NCBI GenBank assembly: GCA_021741145.1
Contig: JAIOYK010000016.1
Location: 1-64,000 of the forward strand
Source of the DNA: Rhodospirillum sp.
GTDB lineage: Bacteria > Pseudomonadota > Alphaproteobacteria > Rhodospirillales > Rhodospirillaceae
Direction: 5' to 3'
DNA: 64,000 nt
In this document: piece after piece, positions 1-7,971 of the stretch
Position numbering within the stretch: position 1 is the first letter of the stretch
Layout: every line of letters starts with the position of its first letter
Made by a program: the position numbers and the translations under genes
Notes under the pieces: model-generated
Database searches by the model: none
What the model was told of the DNA's origin: nothing
Seen by the model: only the letters and a program-made list of their open reading frames with translations

Positions 1-73
1 CATCCGGGAGACAAAAGCCGTCCAGCCAATCGCGGGAAACATCTATTCCCACCACGGTCATCGCTGGTATCAT
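1..73 (-). CDS. IS110-family transposase, N-terminal fragment
   Basis: The reverse strand from 73 reads into the window edge as about 24 codons beginning MIPAMTVVGIDVSRDWLD. The segment VVGIDVSRDWLDGF matches the start of the DEDD (RuvC-like) catalytic domain of IS110/IS1111 transposases, where the first Asp of GIDVSK is an active-site residue. A purine-rich AGAAAGG lies just upstream of the ATG; the Met at codon 5 is an alternative start. The rest of the gene lies outside the window, so intactness cannot be judged. The family call rests on this short motif only. Confidence 0.7.
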   Translation of the reverse strand, partial: MIPAMTVVGIDVSRDWLDGFCLPD

Positions 74-206
74 GCCTTTCTCTCTTTCTTGTGATGCGCG
101 GTCTCGGAAACGAGCCGCTTTCAACTGTTCGAGATGGTGCAGAGAGAGGCGGGATCAGCCTGCTAACAGACGTGGACAAGCCACGAAGTATCCACGCTGT
201 ATCCCA

Positions 207-242
207 CCCCATCATCGATCCTGGCCGGGATCGGTGATGGGG
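207..242. other. Strong 16-bp hairpin upstream of the IS110 transposase
   Basis: Left arm CCCCATCATCGATCCT (207-222) pairs with right arm GGGATCGGTGATGGGG (227-242) around the loop GGCC. Fourteen pairs are Watson-Crick and two are T-G, which would be U-G wobbles only in plus-strand RNA. No T-run follows on either side, so a simple intrinsic terminator is unlikely. It could be part of a bridge-type RNA or an IS end structure. Confidence 0.5.
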
Positions 243-268
243 CCAATATAGTATGGAAACGACATACA

Positions 269-392
269 AGAGTATTCCGAGATCAAGTTGGGCCGCTTCG
301 CGGACCAGCTTGGCCTCGAAGATACTCTAAATTCTATAGAATGAGAGTGAAACTGGGCCAGCTTGGCCCAAGATGATCCAGTTTCACTCTAG
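269..392. repeat. Dispersed two-hairpin repeat, copy 1
   Basis: This 124-bp unit is clearly homologous to 56317-56443. It contains an imperfect hairpin (about 269-328, arms around GATCAAGTTGGG and its degenerate complement), a short AT-rich spacer, and a second hairpin bounded by GAGTGAAA and TTTCACTC (about 344-390). It ends in ACTCTAG as the second copy does. The left arm is more degraded here than in copy 2. It codes for nothing evident. Confidence 0.75.
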
Positions 393-686
393 CGCATCGC
401 AAGTCGGAAGCGGCCGGGTGGCACGCAGGCCTTCGGCATGACTGGCCGCCAAGCCGTCTGGTGCGCAGTGCCCATTCGACCTCGTCCAATCAGAGATTTG
501 ATCGGCGCTTGGGGCGGCGCGGCGCCTTAGAGCGGACTGAGGAAAAGTGTACGCGGTTTTCCATCTTATTCTGATAACGATATCATTTAATCGTGATCCA
601 GCCGCCACCGCACGACAAGATGCCTGGGATTTAGCCCATGCATCTTGGTATGAGAACCCGGCCCCATCGACTGAACCGATGGCCTC
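393..686. other. Gene-free stretch between repeat and gmk
   Basis: No open frame here has convincing codon structure or resembles a known family. The only structure noticed is an inverted repeat, GGAAAA...TTTTCC, at 541-562, followed by an unusually AT-rich patch at about 565-600. The segment may be remnant DNA associated with the neighbouring mobile sequences. Confidence 0.5.
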
Positions 687-701
687 GGGTGACCATCACC
701 C
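687..701 (-). other. Short hairpin over the gmk stop codon
   Basis: GGGTGA (687-692), loop CCA, TCACCC (696-701) forms a perfect 6-bp stem that overlaps the last codons and the stop of gmk. No T-run follows, so a role as terminator is uncertain. Confidence 0.3.
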
Positions 702-1379
702 CTCGGCGTGGCGCATCCTATTGACGAAATCCGCCAAGCCGATCCGCCGTTGACGGCGAAGGCGCTCGGCCCGCAGGATTGCCTTCACCTCGGCGATGGA
801 GCGCTCCAGGTCATCGTTGACGACAATATAGTCGTATTCCGAATAATGGCTGATCTCGTCGAGCGCCTTGGCCATGCGCTTGGCCACCACCTCGTCGCTG
901 TCCTGGGCGCGGGTCTTCAGACGCCGTTCCAATTCGGCCACGTTGGGTGGCAGGATGAAAATGGTCACCAGATCGCCCCGGGCCTTTTCGGCCACCTGCT
1001 GGGTGCCCTGCCAATCGATGTCGAACAGAATATCCCGGCCACTCCGCAGGGCCTTTTCCACGGGGTCCCGGGGGGTACCATAAAAATTGTCGAAGACCCG
1101 GGCATGCTCCAGCAGACCATCGTTATCAGCCAGCGCCTTATAATTTCCCACGGAAATGAAGTGGTAGTGGACGCCATCCACCTCGCCGGGACGGGGCGAT
1201 CGGGTGGTGACGCTGACGGACATGTCCAGCCGATCCTCATCGGCCAGAAGGGCCCGGGAAATGGTGCTCTTGCCCGCGCCAGAGGGGGAGGACAGCACCA
1301 GCATGAGCCCCCGACGGGGGATCTCCACCTTATCGACGGAAGGGGGTGACGCGGAGATCTCGTTTAGAGATTGGGACAT
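696..1379 (-). CDS. gmk: Guanylate kinase
   Basis: Phosphorylates GMP to GDP with ATP in the cytoplasm, feeding GTP and nucleotide-signal pools. The 227-residue product has the P-loop SSPSGAGKST at about residues 30-39, followed by the GMP-binding segment SVTTRSPRPGEVDGVHYHF and the DIDWQGTQQV stretch typical of the family. Length is normal apart from a short polar N-terminal tail of about 20 residues; no strong ribosome site precedes the chosen ATG at 1379, so a start further in is possible. It begins about 10 bases after the yicC stop, so the two are almost certainly co-transcribed, an arrangement common in proteobacteria. Confidence 0.95.
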   Translation of the reverse strand: MSQSLNEISASPPSVDKVEIPRRGLMLVLSSPSGAGKSTISRALLADEDRLDMSVSVTTRSPRPGEVDGVHYHFISVGNYKALADNDGLLEHARVFDNFYGTPRDPVEKALRSGRDILFDIDWQGTQQVAEKARGDLVTIFILPPNVAELERRLKTRAQDSDEVVAKRMAKALDEISHYSEYDYIVVNDDLERSIAEVKAILRAERLRRQRRIGLADFVNRMRHAEG

Positions 1380-1389
1380 GGGGTGGGGC

Positions 1390-2280
1390 CTATTCGATAT
1401 TCAGAATTTGCTCGCGGAACTGATCGATGACCGCTTTGATTTCCAGGCCAATCCGGGTTAAGGCCACGTCCTGGGACTTGGAGCACAGGGTATTGGCTTC
1501 CCGGTTCAGTTCCTGGCACAGAAACTCCAGGCGGCGCCCCACGGGCTCGTCCTGGGCCAGCATATCCCGAGCGCTGTCCAGATGGGCGCCCAAGCGGTCC
1601 AGCTCCTCCCGGATGTCGCCCTTCACGGCCAACAAGGCCAGTTCCTGAGCCAAACGATCACTGTTCACGGCGTCCGACGGGGTGTCCAGCAATTCAGCGA
1701 TCTGGCGGCGCATCCGCTCCTTGACCGCCTCGGGGCGCAGAGCCTCCATCTGGGTGGCCTCGGTCCGCAGAGTGCCCAACCGCTCCAGGTGGCCCAGAAG
1801 AATGGTGGTCAACCGCGCCCCCTCCTCGGCCCGGGCGGCGACAAGGCCATCCAGGGCCTCCAGCAGCGAGGTTACCATGGCTGCCTCCCGGACCGCCTTG
1901 GCCGCCTCGTCCTCGTCTTCCTCGGCCATGGGCTCCAGCACTCCCCGCATGGCCAACAGGCCATCCATTCGGGCCGGCTCCACGCCCTCGGTCTTCCACT
2001 CGGCGGCGAGGGCGACCAATTGACGAAGCAGGGACTCGTTCAGCCGGTAGCCCGGTTCGGAGTCTTCACGGGTTACATTCAGGTTGAGGGTCATGTTGCC
2101 GCGCTTGAACCGCTCCGCCACGGCCTTGCGCAGGGGGTGATCCAGGGCATCACTACCCGGAGGCAGACGCAGGCGCAGGTCCAGCCCCTTGCCGTTCACG
2201 CTCCGGGCCTCCCAGGCCCAGGAATGGGCGCCCTGGGATCCCTGGGCGCGGGCAAAACCGGTCATACTGCGGGGCGCCAT
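1390..2280 (-). CDS. yicC: YicC/YloC-family endoribonuclease
   Basis: Members of this family are endoribonucleases linked to stationary-phase RNA turnover. The 296-residue product starts MAPRSMTGFARA, the conserved MTGFxR opening, continues with WEARSVNGKGLDLRLRLP, and ends with the hallmark SKSQDVALTRIGLEIKAVIDQFREQI. The start at 2280 was chosen because this motif must lie near the N terminus and GGAGG sits five bases upstream; the frame remains open for another 80 codons but that extension has no family similarity. The gene lies directly upstream of gmk on the same strand. Confidence 0.93.
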   Translation of the reverse strand: MAPRSMTGFARAQGSQGAHSWAWEARSVNGKGLDLRLRLPPGSDALDHPLRKAVAERFKRGNMTLNLNVTREDSEPGYRLNESLLRQLVALAAEWKTEGVEPARMDGLLAMRGVLEPMAEEDEDEAAKAVREAAMVTSLLEALDGLVAARAEEGARLTTILLGHLERLGTLRTEATQMEALRPEAVKERMRRQIAELLDTPSDAVNSDRLAQELALLAVKGDIREELDRLGAHLDSARDMLAQDEPVGRRLEFLCQELNREANTLCSKSQDVALTRIGLEIKAVIDQFREQILNIE

Positions 2281-2491
2281 GGAGACCTCCGAAAGGCGAT
2301 AGAACGTCGCGTCTTTATACGCGCGGGAACGCGGGAAGGGAAACCCCTGGCCTAAGACAAAATGGCATCCCCATGGCGGCCCCTCCACCAAGGGAGTAGA
2401 CTGGCGCCACGAGCCCGAGAACAAGGAAGACGCGACGGCGGGCTCCCGACCGCGATGGCCCGACGGAAGATGACGAGGAAGACCCAATTCC

Positions 2492-3256
2492 ATGAAGAAT
2501 CCCCGCCGCGTCCTGATCACCGGCGCCTCCTCCGGCCTCGGTGCCGCCCTGGCCCGGCGCTATGCCGCCCCCGGGGTCTCCCTTATTCTGGGCGCCCGAC
2601 GCCTCGACCTGATGGAGGAGGTCGCGGCCTCCTGCCGGGCCAAGGGGGCCAATGTATCGAAAACATCCATCGATGTCACCGACAGGGAGGTCACCCGCGC
2701 CTGGGTCCTGGCCGCGGATGGGGAGGCCTTCCTCGACCTGGTGGTGGCCAACGCGGGTATTTCCGCGGGATCGGCCGGACAGGGTGGGGAAAGCGAGGAC
2801 CAAGCCCGCCGGATTCTCGACGTCACCGTCACCGGCGTACTGAACACCGTGGAGCCCATCCTTCCCCGTTTCTTGAAGCGCCGTCGGGGACAGGTGGCCC
2901 TGCTCTCCTCCCTGGCCGGATACCGGGGATACCCCGGCGCCCCGGCCTATTGCGCCAGCAAGGCCTGGGTCCGTGTCTGGGGGGAGGCCACCCGCCTGCG
3001 CCTCGCGCCCGAGGGGGTGGAAGTCAATGTGGTCATGCCGGGCTTCTTCCGCTCGGCCATCACCGAGGCCAACGACTTTCCCATGCCCTTCTTGATGGGC
3101 GAGGATGACGCCGCCCGCCGGGTGGCCCGGGGGCTGTCCGCCAACCGGGGACGCATTGCCTTCCCCTGGCCCACGACCTTCGTCGCCTGGGTCCTTGCCG
3201 CCTTGCCCGCGGCCCTGGCCGACCCCCTGTTATCCCGAACGCCGTATAAGGGGTAG
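2492..3256 (+). CDS. Short-chain dehydrogenase/reductase (SDR)
   Basis: A 254-residue classical SDR. The NAD(P)-binding TGASSGLG lies at residues 10-17, the ANAG motif at about 90-93, and the catalytic Tyr/Lys pair in PAYCASKAW. The C-terminal 25 residues are hydrophobic (PWPTTFVAWVLAALPAALAD), suggesting membrane association or a substrate lid. The substrate cannot be told from sequence. It is divergent from yicC with a 211-bp shared upstream region. The ATG has only a weak purine stretch (GAGGAAG) upstream. Confidence 0.85.
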   Translation: MKNPRRVLITGASSGLGAALARRYAAPGVSLILGARRLDLMEEVAASCRAKGANVSKTSIDVTDREVTRAWVLAADGEAFLDLVVANAGISAGSAGQGGESEDQARRILDVTVTGVLNTVEPILPRFLKRRRGQVALLSSLAGYRGYPGAPAYCASKAWVRVWGEATRLRLAPEGVEVNVVMPGFFRSAITEANDFPMPFLMGEDDAARRVARGLSANRGRIAFPWPTTFVAWVLAALPAALADPLLSRTPYKG

Positions 3257-3354
3257 CGGATTGTTCTGATCGGAAAAATACTCTCGCCTTCGGGAACCTC
3301 GACCTCTGTCCCCTAGTGTCCCTTCAACATTCCATTCGCGAAAGACATCCAACC

Positions 3355-3507
3355 ATGACCACCATCACCATGAACATGAGCATCCTCTCCCCTTTGATCG
3401 CCCTTGGCGCGGGGCTGCTAATCCTTATCATGCCGCGTCTGTTAAACTACGTGGTCGCGGCCTACCTGATCCTGGTTGGCGTCCTGGGGCTCGCCGCCAT
3501 GATGTAG
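3355..3507 (+). CDS. DUF3096-type small membrane protein
   Basis: A 50-residue hydrophobic protein whose core SPLIALGAGLLILIMPRLLN followed by YVVAAYLILVGVLGL has the pattern of DUF3096 proteins: one or two membrane helices separated by PRLLNYVVA. Function is unknown. The start at 3355 (MTTITMNMSIL) is preferred over an upstream in-frame alternative at 3316 because family members are about 50 residues long and the longer N terminus is hydrophilic and unrelated. Confidence 0.75.
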   Translation: MTTITMNMSILSPLIALGAGLLILIMPRLLNYVVAAYLILVGVLGLAAMM

Positions 3508-3686
3508 GGCCAAGGTCTTTCATCGTTTTTATGAGAGAAACAAATTCTCCCTGCCTCCGTTGTCTTCACAACACCATGGCGGAACAGGTCGACGGCAAGA
3601 CGCCGGAAGCCCCCCGCCCGGGTTCAGTGAAATACCGATTCCCGGAACAACCGGGATGGAGTGAAGACACCGCGAGGAGATCCGTG

Positions 3687-4043
3687 ATGCGACGCAAGAC
3701 CGCCACGGCCCTGGATAGTGATCCCATCCATGGGTCCGGGGGCTAGATCGTTGGCCATGTGATCGGCGCCACCGAAAATGGCACGGGAGCCGTAAACTCC
3801 ATCTCCGTCGACGTCGACTCCGGCGGCATGGTGAAGGTGATGAATGAGCATGTCTCCGTGGACCAAGGCCAGGGCCGCGTCAATCCGACCAAGTCCCAAA
3901 TGCAGGTCAACTACGCAGCGATGACCAATGCAGCGATGACCAATGCAGCGATGACCAATGAGGGTCGGATGCTCCAAGACGGAACCATGATCTGGTCCCG
4001 TGGACCTTTCGAGCAGTTGGGTGACCTGCCCAAGAATAATTAA
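3687..4043 (+). pseudogene. Broken paralogue of the secreted PRC-barrel-like gene at 4427
   Basis: Read through one amber codon, this frame gives SDPIHGSGG-stop-IVGHVIGATENGTG, aligning with GDPVYGSDGYIVGHVIGATDSGTG of the downstream gene. The stop TAG at 3744-3746 stands where the intact copy has TAT (Tyr), a single-base change. The copy also lacks the signal-peptide region: its N terminus is only MRRKTATALDSDP, yet a good ribosome site (GAGGAG, 3674-3679) precedes the ATG at 3687. Downstream, YAAMTNAAMTNAAMTN is encoded by three 15-bp repeats absent from the paralogue. Most likely a decayed duplicate. Translation restart or amber read-through is possible but unsupported. Confidence 0.75.
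3915..3959 (+). repeat. Three perfect 15-bp tandem repeats
   Basis: The unit GCAGCGATGACCAAT occurs at 3915-3929, 3930-3944 and 3945-3959, identical each time. It encodes AAMTN in the frame of the degenerate paralogue. The copies look recently generated by slippage. Confidence 0.95.
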
Positions 4044-4426
4044 AAATCCTCCCCGCCTGGTCGAACGTCTAAAGGCAACCGTCACGACGGCATGACCATC
4101 GGCGAACGACGCGTGCTTTGTCTCCCCCCAACCCCGGCATTCGCTGCGTCCCCCACGTCCCAAAACCGGGAGAAGGACCACCCCCCGCTTCCCCCCGCTT
4201 CCCAAGGAAGGGGGGGGTCGGTTTTTGGACTCATCGAAGCACCCGACCACCAGCCAACACTCTTGGTATTATTTCCGCCATGAAATTGCCCCGGGAACAC
4301 CCAAATCCAAAGGGAACCGGAAGAAGAGAGGACCGTTATTCCCACACGACCGGGCAAGACACCAAAGAGCGCTCCAATACCCGGCCAACTATGGTCAAAT
4401 AACGTCACAATGAAGGAGTTCGCATT
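4044..4426. other. Intergenic region with one GC-rich inverted repeat
   Basis: No gene is supported in this stretch. At 4160-4228 an outer CCAAAACCG pairs with CGGTTTTTGG, and an inner CCCCCCGCTTCC pairs with GGAAGGGGGG, giving a strong but imperfect hairpin that may end transcription from the broken paralogue. The promoter of the 4427 gene should lie in the last 150 bases, but no clear -35/-10 pair was found. Confidence 0.5.
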
Positions 4427-4873
4427 ATGCGACACAACATCGCCACGGTCCTGGTTCTTGCCTCCGCCCTGATCGTTCCCCCCTTAGGTTCCGCCGCTTT
4501 CGCCAAGTCCTTCGGCGACAACGCCGCCGCCCTGTCCGGTGATCCCGTCTACGGATCCGATGGCTATATCGTGGGCCATGTCATCGGAGCCACGGACTCC
4601 GGAACCGGAGACGTCGCCTTCCTCACCGTCGGTGTCGAGTCTGGCGGAGAGGTCCAAATCCCCAGCGCGGACTTCTCGGTAAACCGGGGCGAGGGTCGGG
4701 TGACCCTGAACCTGACCACGGCCCAAATGGATGACGCCGGTCTGATCGACCAGGCCATCAACTTCGAGTACCTGGGCTCCCCGCCCCGCGCGCCAGAAAG
4801 CCGGGCGGCCATGGACCCGGGCCGGAATTATGGCCATGCCCACCCCCTCGACGCGAGCCACACCATGTCATAG
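4427..4873 (+). CDS. Secreted PRC-barrel-like protein
   Basis: A 148-residue protein with an N-terminal signal peptide (MRHNIATVLVLASALIVPPL, likely cleaved after AFA near residue 26). It then has a PRC-barrel-like module: DPVYGSDGYIVGHVIGATD, a VGVESGGEVQIPSADF strand pair, and GEGRVTLNLTTAQM. The tail is polar and Pro/His-rich. PRC barrels in exported proteins usually bind partner proteins or surfaces; no specific role can be given. AAGGAG about nine bases upstream supports the start. A decayed paralogue lies just upstream, so the pair arose by duplication. Confidence 0.65.
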   Translation: MRHNIATVLVLASALIVPPLGSAAFAKSFGDNAAALSGDPVYGSDGYIVGHVIGATDSGTGDVAFLTVGVESGGEVQIPSADFSVNRGEGRVTLNLTTAQMDDAGLIDQAINFEYLGSPPRAPESRAAMDPGRNYGHAHPLDASHTMS

Positions 4874-4983
4874 GGCCGAACGTCCCTCGGATCGAATCGC
4901 GCCGGAAGGGTCGTCAAGGGCAATCGGCACGATTTGATCCAAGGGTTTGTCAAGCGGGCAAGGGGAGGCCAAGGGGGGGCATC

Positions 4984-4999
4984 GGATCCGCGCGGATCC
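4984..4999. other. 16-bp perfect palindrome between convergent genes
   Basis: GGATCCGCGCGGATCC is an uninterrupted palindrome in the gap between the PRC-barrel-like gene and the convergent GNAT gene. It may be an operator or a transcription-end structure, but has no T-run. Confidence 0.35.
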
Positions 5000-5030
5000 A
5001 CCGCCTCCCCACCCTGTTTCTATTTCCGCG

Positions 5031-5561
5031 TCACAAACGCTTGGCGCGCGCGATCTCCAGGGGCGCGTATCCCATGGCATCATAGGCTTCACTCGCCCCT
5101 TGGTTTCTGGCCAAGTGATGCACGATCACCCAGGATAGGCCAAGGGCACGGAAATGGGCCTCGGCCACGGCGATCAAAGCGCGACTCACCCCCCGTCCCC
5201 TGGCATCGGGCACAACGAAGCAATCCGTTAACATTCCGTAATGATCGTGGGAGGGCTCCACATGGAATCCTCCGGCCCTCTCCACCCAACAGACGAGAAA
5301 TCCCAACGGGCGAGACCCCGGCCCCCCTTCCTCCGCGACCAGGACCCGTCCCTCGGCCTCCCGGGCAACGGCGATCAACCAGTCCACATGGGGTTCGGCC
5401 ATGGTATGACCAGGGCGGCGCGTCGGTTCCAGTGCGCGCTCGTGGTCCTGCAGGGCGGCCATCATCCGGATCAGCGTTCGACGGTCCCCGGGACGCGCAT
5501 CCCGAACGCCCCCCTCCCAATCCTTCCGCTTTGGCCCATCCCCCTTTGACCCGCCTCCCAT
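5031..5561 (-). CDS. GNAT-family N-acetyltransferase
   Basis: A 176-residue acetyltransferase-fold protein. The acetyl-CoA pyrophosphate loop is visible as CFVVPDARGRGVSRALI (R/QxxGxG/A pattern), preceded by VLVAEEGGP...LGFLVCWVE beta strands and followed by the WVIVHHLARNQGASEAYDAMGY segment that closes the GNAT fold. The substrate is unknown. It starts nine bases after the mltG stop and is probably co-transcribed with it. The N-terminal 18 residues are Gly/Lys-rich and may not be translated. Confidence 0.8.
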   Translation of the reverse strand: MGGGSKGDGPKRKDWEGGVRDARPGDRRTLIRMMAALQDHERALEPTRRPGHTMAEPHVDWLIAVAREAEGRVLVAEEGGPGSRPLGFLVCWVERAGGFHVEPSHDHYGMLTDCFVVPDARGRGVSRALIAVAEAHFRALGLSWVIVHHLARNQGASEAYDAMGYAPLEIARAKRL

Positions 5562-5570
5562 CCCCCGACC

Positions 5571-6557
5571 CTACTGGCCGTTGGCCTGGGATTTCTGGAT
5601 CTTCCGCCAGGCCCGGACATTGCGGTTGTGCTCGTCCAGGGTCCGGGCGAAGGCATGTCCTCCGGTCCCGTCGGCCACGAAGTACAAGGCATCCGTCTCC
5701 GCCGGTTTAAGAACCGCGGCGATGGCGTCCGCCCCCGGATTGCAGATCGGCGTGGCGGGAAGGCCCGCGATTCGATAGGTGTTCCAGGCGTGCTCCGTGA
5801 CCAGATCCTTGCGGGTCAAGGCCCGTCCCAACAGACCCGTCCCCCCGGACAGGCCATAGATGACCGTGGGATCGGACTGCAGGGGCATCCCCTTGCGCAG
5901 GCGGTTGACAAACACACCGGCCACCATGGGCCGTTCCGAGGCAATTCCCGTTTCCTTCTCCACCACCGAGGCCAGGATCAGGGCCTGTTCCTTGGTCGCG
6001 ATGGGCAGCCCCTCGGCCCGGACTTCCCATAGACGGTCCAGGGTTTCGGTCATAGCCTCTTCCATGCGCCGGACCACGGCGTCCCGGGTATCCCCCTTTT
6101 GGAAAAGGTACGTTTCGGGCAACAGCGCCCCTTCCAGGGGGGAAAGGGTGATGGGACCCTTCAGGCCGTCGACTCCCTGGATTGTGTCGAGAATAGTCGC
6201 CGTGGTCAGCCCCTCGGCCACGGTAAAGCGACGTTGGATCACCGCGCCAGAGACCAGCAGGTCCATGACCGCCTCGGCGCTCATGCCCGGCTCGAACAGA
6301 TATTCACCGGCCTTGAGCCGACGCCCCTTGTCCGCCAGCCGGATCCCCACCTTGAACACCAGTGGATCGGCGATGACCCCTTCACTGGCCAAGGTCCGGG
6401 CAATGGCTTCGACACCACTGCCCGGAGGAATGACAACGGCCCGCTCCTCGATCAGCGGGCCGGTCGCGCGAAACGCGCCGGTCACATAGGAAAAACCCAG
6501 GAACCCGGCGAGGCCCGCCGTCATCAACAAAAGAAAGAATGCCAGGAGGGCGCGCAT
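5571..6557 (-). CDS. mltG: Endolytic murein transglycosylase MltG
   Basis: Cleaves nascent peptidoglycan glycan strands at the inner membrane, releasing an anhydro-ended strand. The 328-residue product starts MRALLAFFLLLMTAGLAGFL (a single membrane anchor), followed by a LysM-like segment (VVIPPGSGVEAIARTLASEG) and the catalytic region LASVVEKETGIASERPMVAG with VFVNRLRKGMPLQSDPTVIY; the Glu in EKETG is the expected catalytic residue. The start at 6557 is chosen because the anchor should be N-terminal; GGAG lies about 11 bases upstream. An in-frame ATG at 6590 would add 11 residues. It follows fabF, as in many proteobacteria. Confidence 0.93.
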   Translation of the reverse strand: MRALLAFFLLLMTAGLAGFLGFSYVTGAFRATGPLIEERAVVIPPGSGVEAIARTLASEGVIADPLVFKVGIRLADKGRRLKAGEYLFEPGMSAEAVMDLLVSGAVIQRRFTVAEGLTTATILDTIQGVDGLKGPITLSPLEGALLPETYLFQKGDTRDAVVRRMEEAMTETLDRLWEVRAEGLPIATKEQALILASVVEKETGIASERPMVAGVFVNRLRKGMPLQSDPTVIYGLSGGTGLLGRALTRKDLVTEHAWNTYRIAGLPATPICNPGADAIAAVLKPAETDALYFVADGTGGHAFARTLDEHNRNVRAWRKIQKSQANGQ

Positions 6558-6629
6558 GATCGGTGGGGCTCCCCTTCGACGCGAGCACATCGACCCAAAC
6601 AGACGGCTTCAGCCGGAATTTGGTAAGGT

Positions 6630-6651
6630 GATGCACAAACGATGCACAAAC
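6630..6651. repeat. 11-bp direct repeat in the fabF-mltG gap
   Basis: GATGCACAAAC occurs twice head to tail (6630-6640, 6641-6651), with a related GTGCACAAG at about 6693. Significance unknown. Confidence 0.6.
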
Positions 6652-6714
6652 GAAGACCTCGCGCACGGACCGATGACTCTCTTGAAGACGTCGGTGCACA
6701 AGGATCGGAAGCGC

Positions 6715-7971
6715 TTAAGGCGCTTCCGCCAAGATCAGGGACGCATTGGTCCCGCCAAATCCAAAGGAGTTGGACAGGGCACGCTTGATCGGGCGTTCCT
6801 TGGCCACCAGGGGCGCCAAATCGATATCGCAGCCATCGTCTGGATCGTTCAGATTGAGGGTCGGCGGGGCAAGGTTGTTCTGGATCGCCAAGATGGAGTA
6901 GATCGCCTCCACGGCGCCCGCGGCACCCAGCAGGTGACCAATGGCCGACTTGGTCGAGGACATGGTCAGCTTGTAGGCATGGTCGCCAAAGACCCGCTTC
7001 ACGGCATTCAGCTCGATGGTATCGCCCATGGTTCCCGTACCATGGGCATTGACGTAATCGATGTCCTCGACGTTCAGCTTGGCATTCTTCAACGCGGCCT
7101 TCATGGCCCGGGCGGCACCGTTCCCATCCTCGGCTGGGGCGGTGATATGATAGGCGTCGCCGGACATGCCATAGCCAACCACTTCGGCGTAGATCTTGGC
7201 GCCCCGGGCCTTGGCGTGTTCGTATTCCTCGAGCACCACGACACCGGCGCCCTCGCCCATGACGAAGCCATCCCGGGTCCGATCATAGGGACGGGAGGCG
7301 CTTTCCGGTGTGTCGTTGAACTTGGTGGCGAGGGCACGGGAGGCCGCGAATCCAGCGATGCCGATCCGGCAGACCGCCGCCTCGGTCCCACCGGCCACCA
7401 TGACATCGGCGTCGCCAAACATAATCAGACGGGAAGCGTCGCCAATGGCATGGGCGCCCGTTGAGCAGGCGGTCACCACCGCATGGTTCGGACCCTTGAA
7501 GCCATAGCGAATGGACACATGGCCAGAGACCAGATTGATCAGCGCCGCGGGTATGAAAAAGGGGCTGATCTTGCGCGGGCCATTTTTCTGCATATGCAAG
7601 GCTGTCTCGGCGATGGAGGGCAGCCCGCCGATGCCGGATCCGATCATCACGCCGGTGCGTTCGCGCCCCTCGTCATCCTCGGGCAACCAACCGGAATCCT
7701 CGACAGCTTCCTTGGCCGCGGCGAGACCATAGACGATAAAATCGTCCATGCGACGCCGTTCCTTGGGCGTGGCCACGGCATCTGGATCAAACCCATTGGG
7801 TTCGTCCTTTCCAGGGATCAACCCGGCCACCTGAGCGGCCAGGTCGGAAACCTCGAAGCGGTCAATCTTGCGAATGCCGGAGCGGCTCTGGGTCAATCCT
7901 TCCCAGTTGGCCTTCACCCCCAGTCCAAGGGGCGAAACCATTCCCAGCCCGGTGACGACAACTCGTCTCAT
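6715..7971 (-). CDS. fabF: 3-oxoacyl-ACP synthase II
   Basis: Condenses malonyl-ACP with acyl-ACP during fatty acid elongation in the cytoplasm. In the 418-residue product the nucleophile is Cys169 in VVTACSTGAHA. The two active-site histidines lie in VNAHGTGTMGDTIE and STKSAIGHLLGAAGAVEA, and the C terminus has the usual SNSFGFGGTNASLIL. The start MRRVVVTGLGMVSPLG at 7971 matches the family; an ATG six codons upstream is possible. The gene lies between acpP and mltG in the standard order, but 460 bases from acpP, which is a wide gap. Confidence 0.97.
   Translation of the reverse strand: MRRVVVTGLGMVSPLGLGVKANWEGLTQSRSGIRKIDRFEVSDLAAQVAGLIPGKDEPNGFDPDAVATPKERRRMDDFIVYGLAAAKEAVEDSGWLPEDDEGRERTGVMIGSGIGGLPSIAETALHMQKNGPRKISPFFIPAALINLVSGHVSIRYGFKGPNHAVVTACSTGAHAIGDASRLIMFGDADVMVAGGTEAAVCRIGIAGFAASRALATKFNDTPESASRPYDRTRDGFVMGEGAGVVVLEEYEHAKARGAKIYAEVVGYGMSGDAYHITAPAEDGNGAARAMKAALKNAKLNVEDIDYVNAHGTGTMGDTIELNAVKRVFGDHAYKLTMSSTKSAIGHLLGAAGAVEAIYSILAIQNNLAPPTLNLNDPDDGCDIDLAPLVAKERPIKRALSNSFGFGGTNASLILAEAP

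Larger units (their letters stand above)
1..268 (-). mobile_element. Left (5') end of an IS110-type element, boundary uncertain
   Basis: The transposase fragment at 1-73 is preceded by about 195 bases without a credible gene, up to the dispersed repeat at 269. IS110-family elements lack long terminal inverted repeats, so the border cannot be fixed by eye. IS110-group elements carry a structured non-coding RNA (bridge RNA) in this end. A 16-bp arm hairpin with a four-base loop sits at 207-242. The outer limit at 268 is a guess based on where the next repeat starts. Confidence 0.4.

Noticed and set aside
687-701. Intrinsic terminator for gmk
   Set aside because: The stem is only 6 bp, overlaps the stop codon and has no T-run; listed only as a hairpin.
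2281-2520. 80-codon N-terminal extension of yicC
   Set aside because: The MTGFAR opening must be near the N terminus and a GGAGG site lies just before the ATG at 2280.
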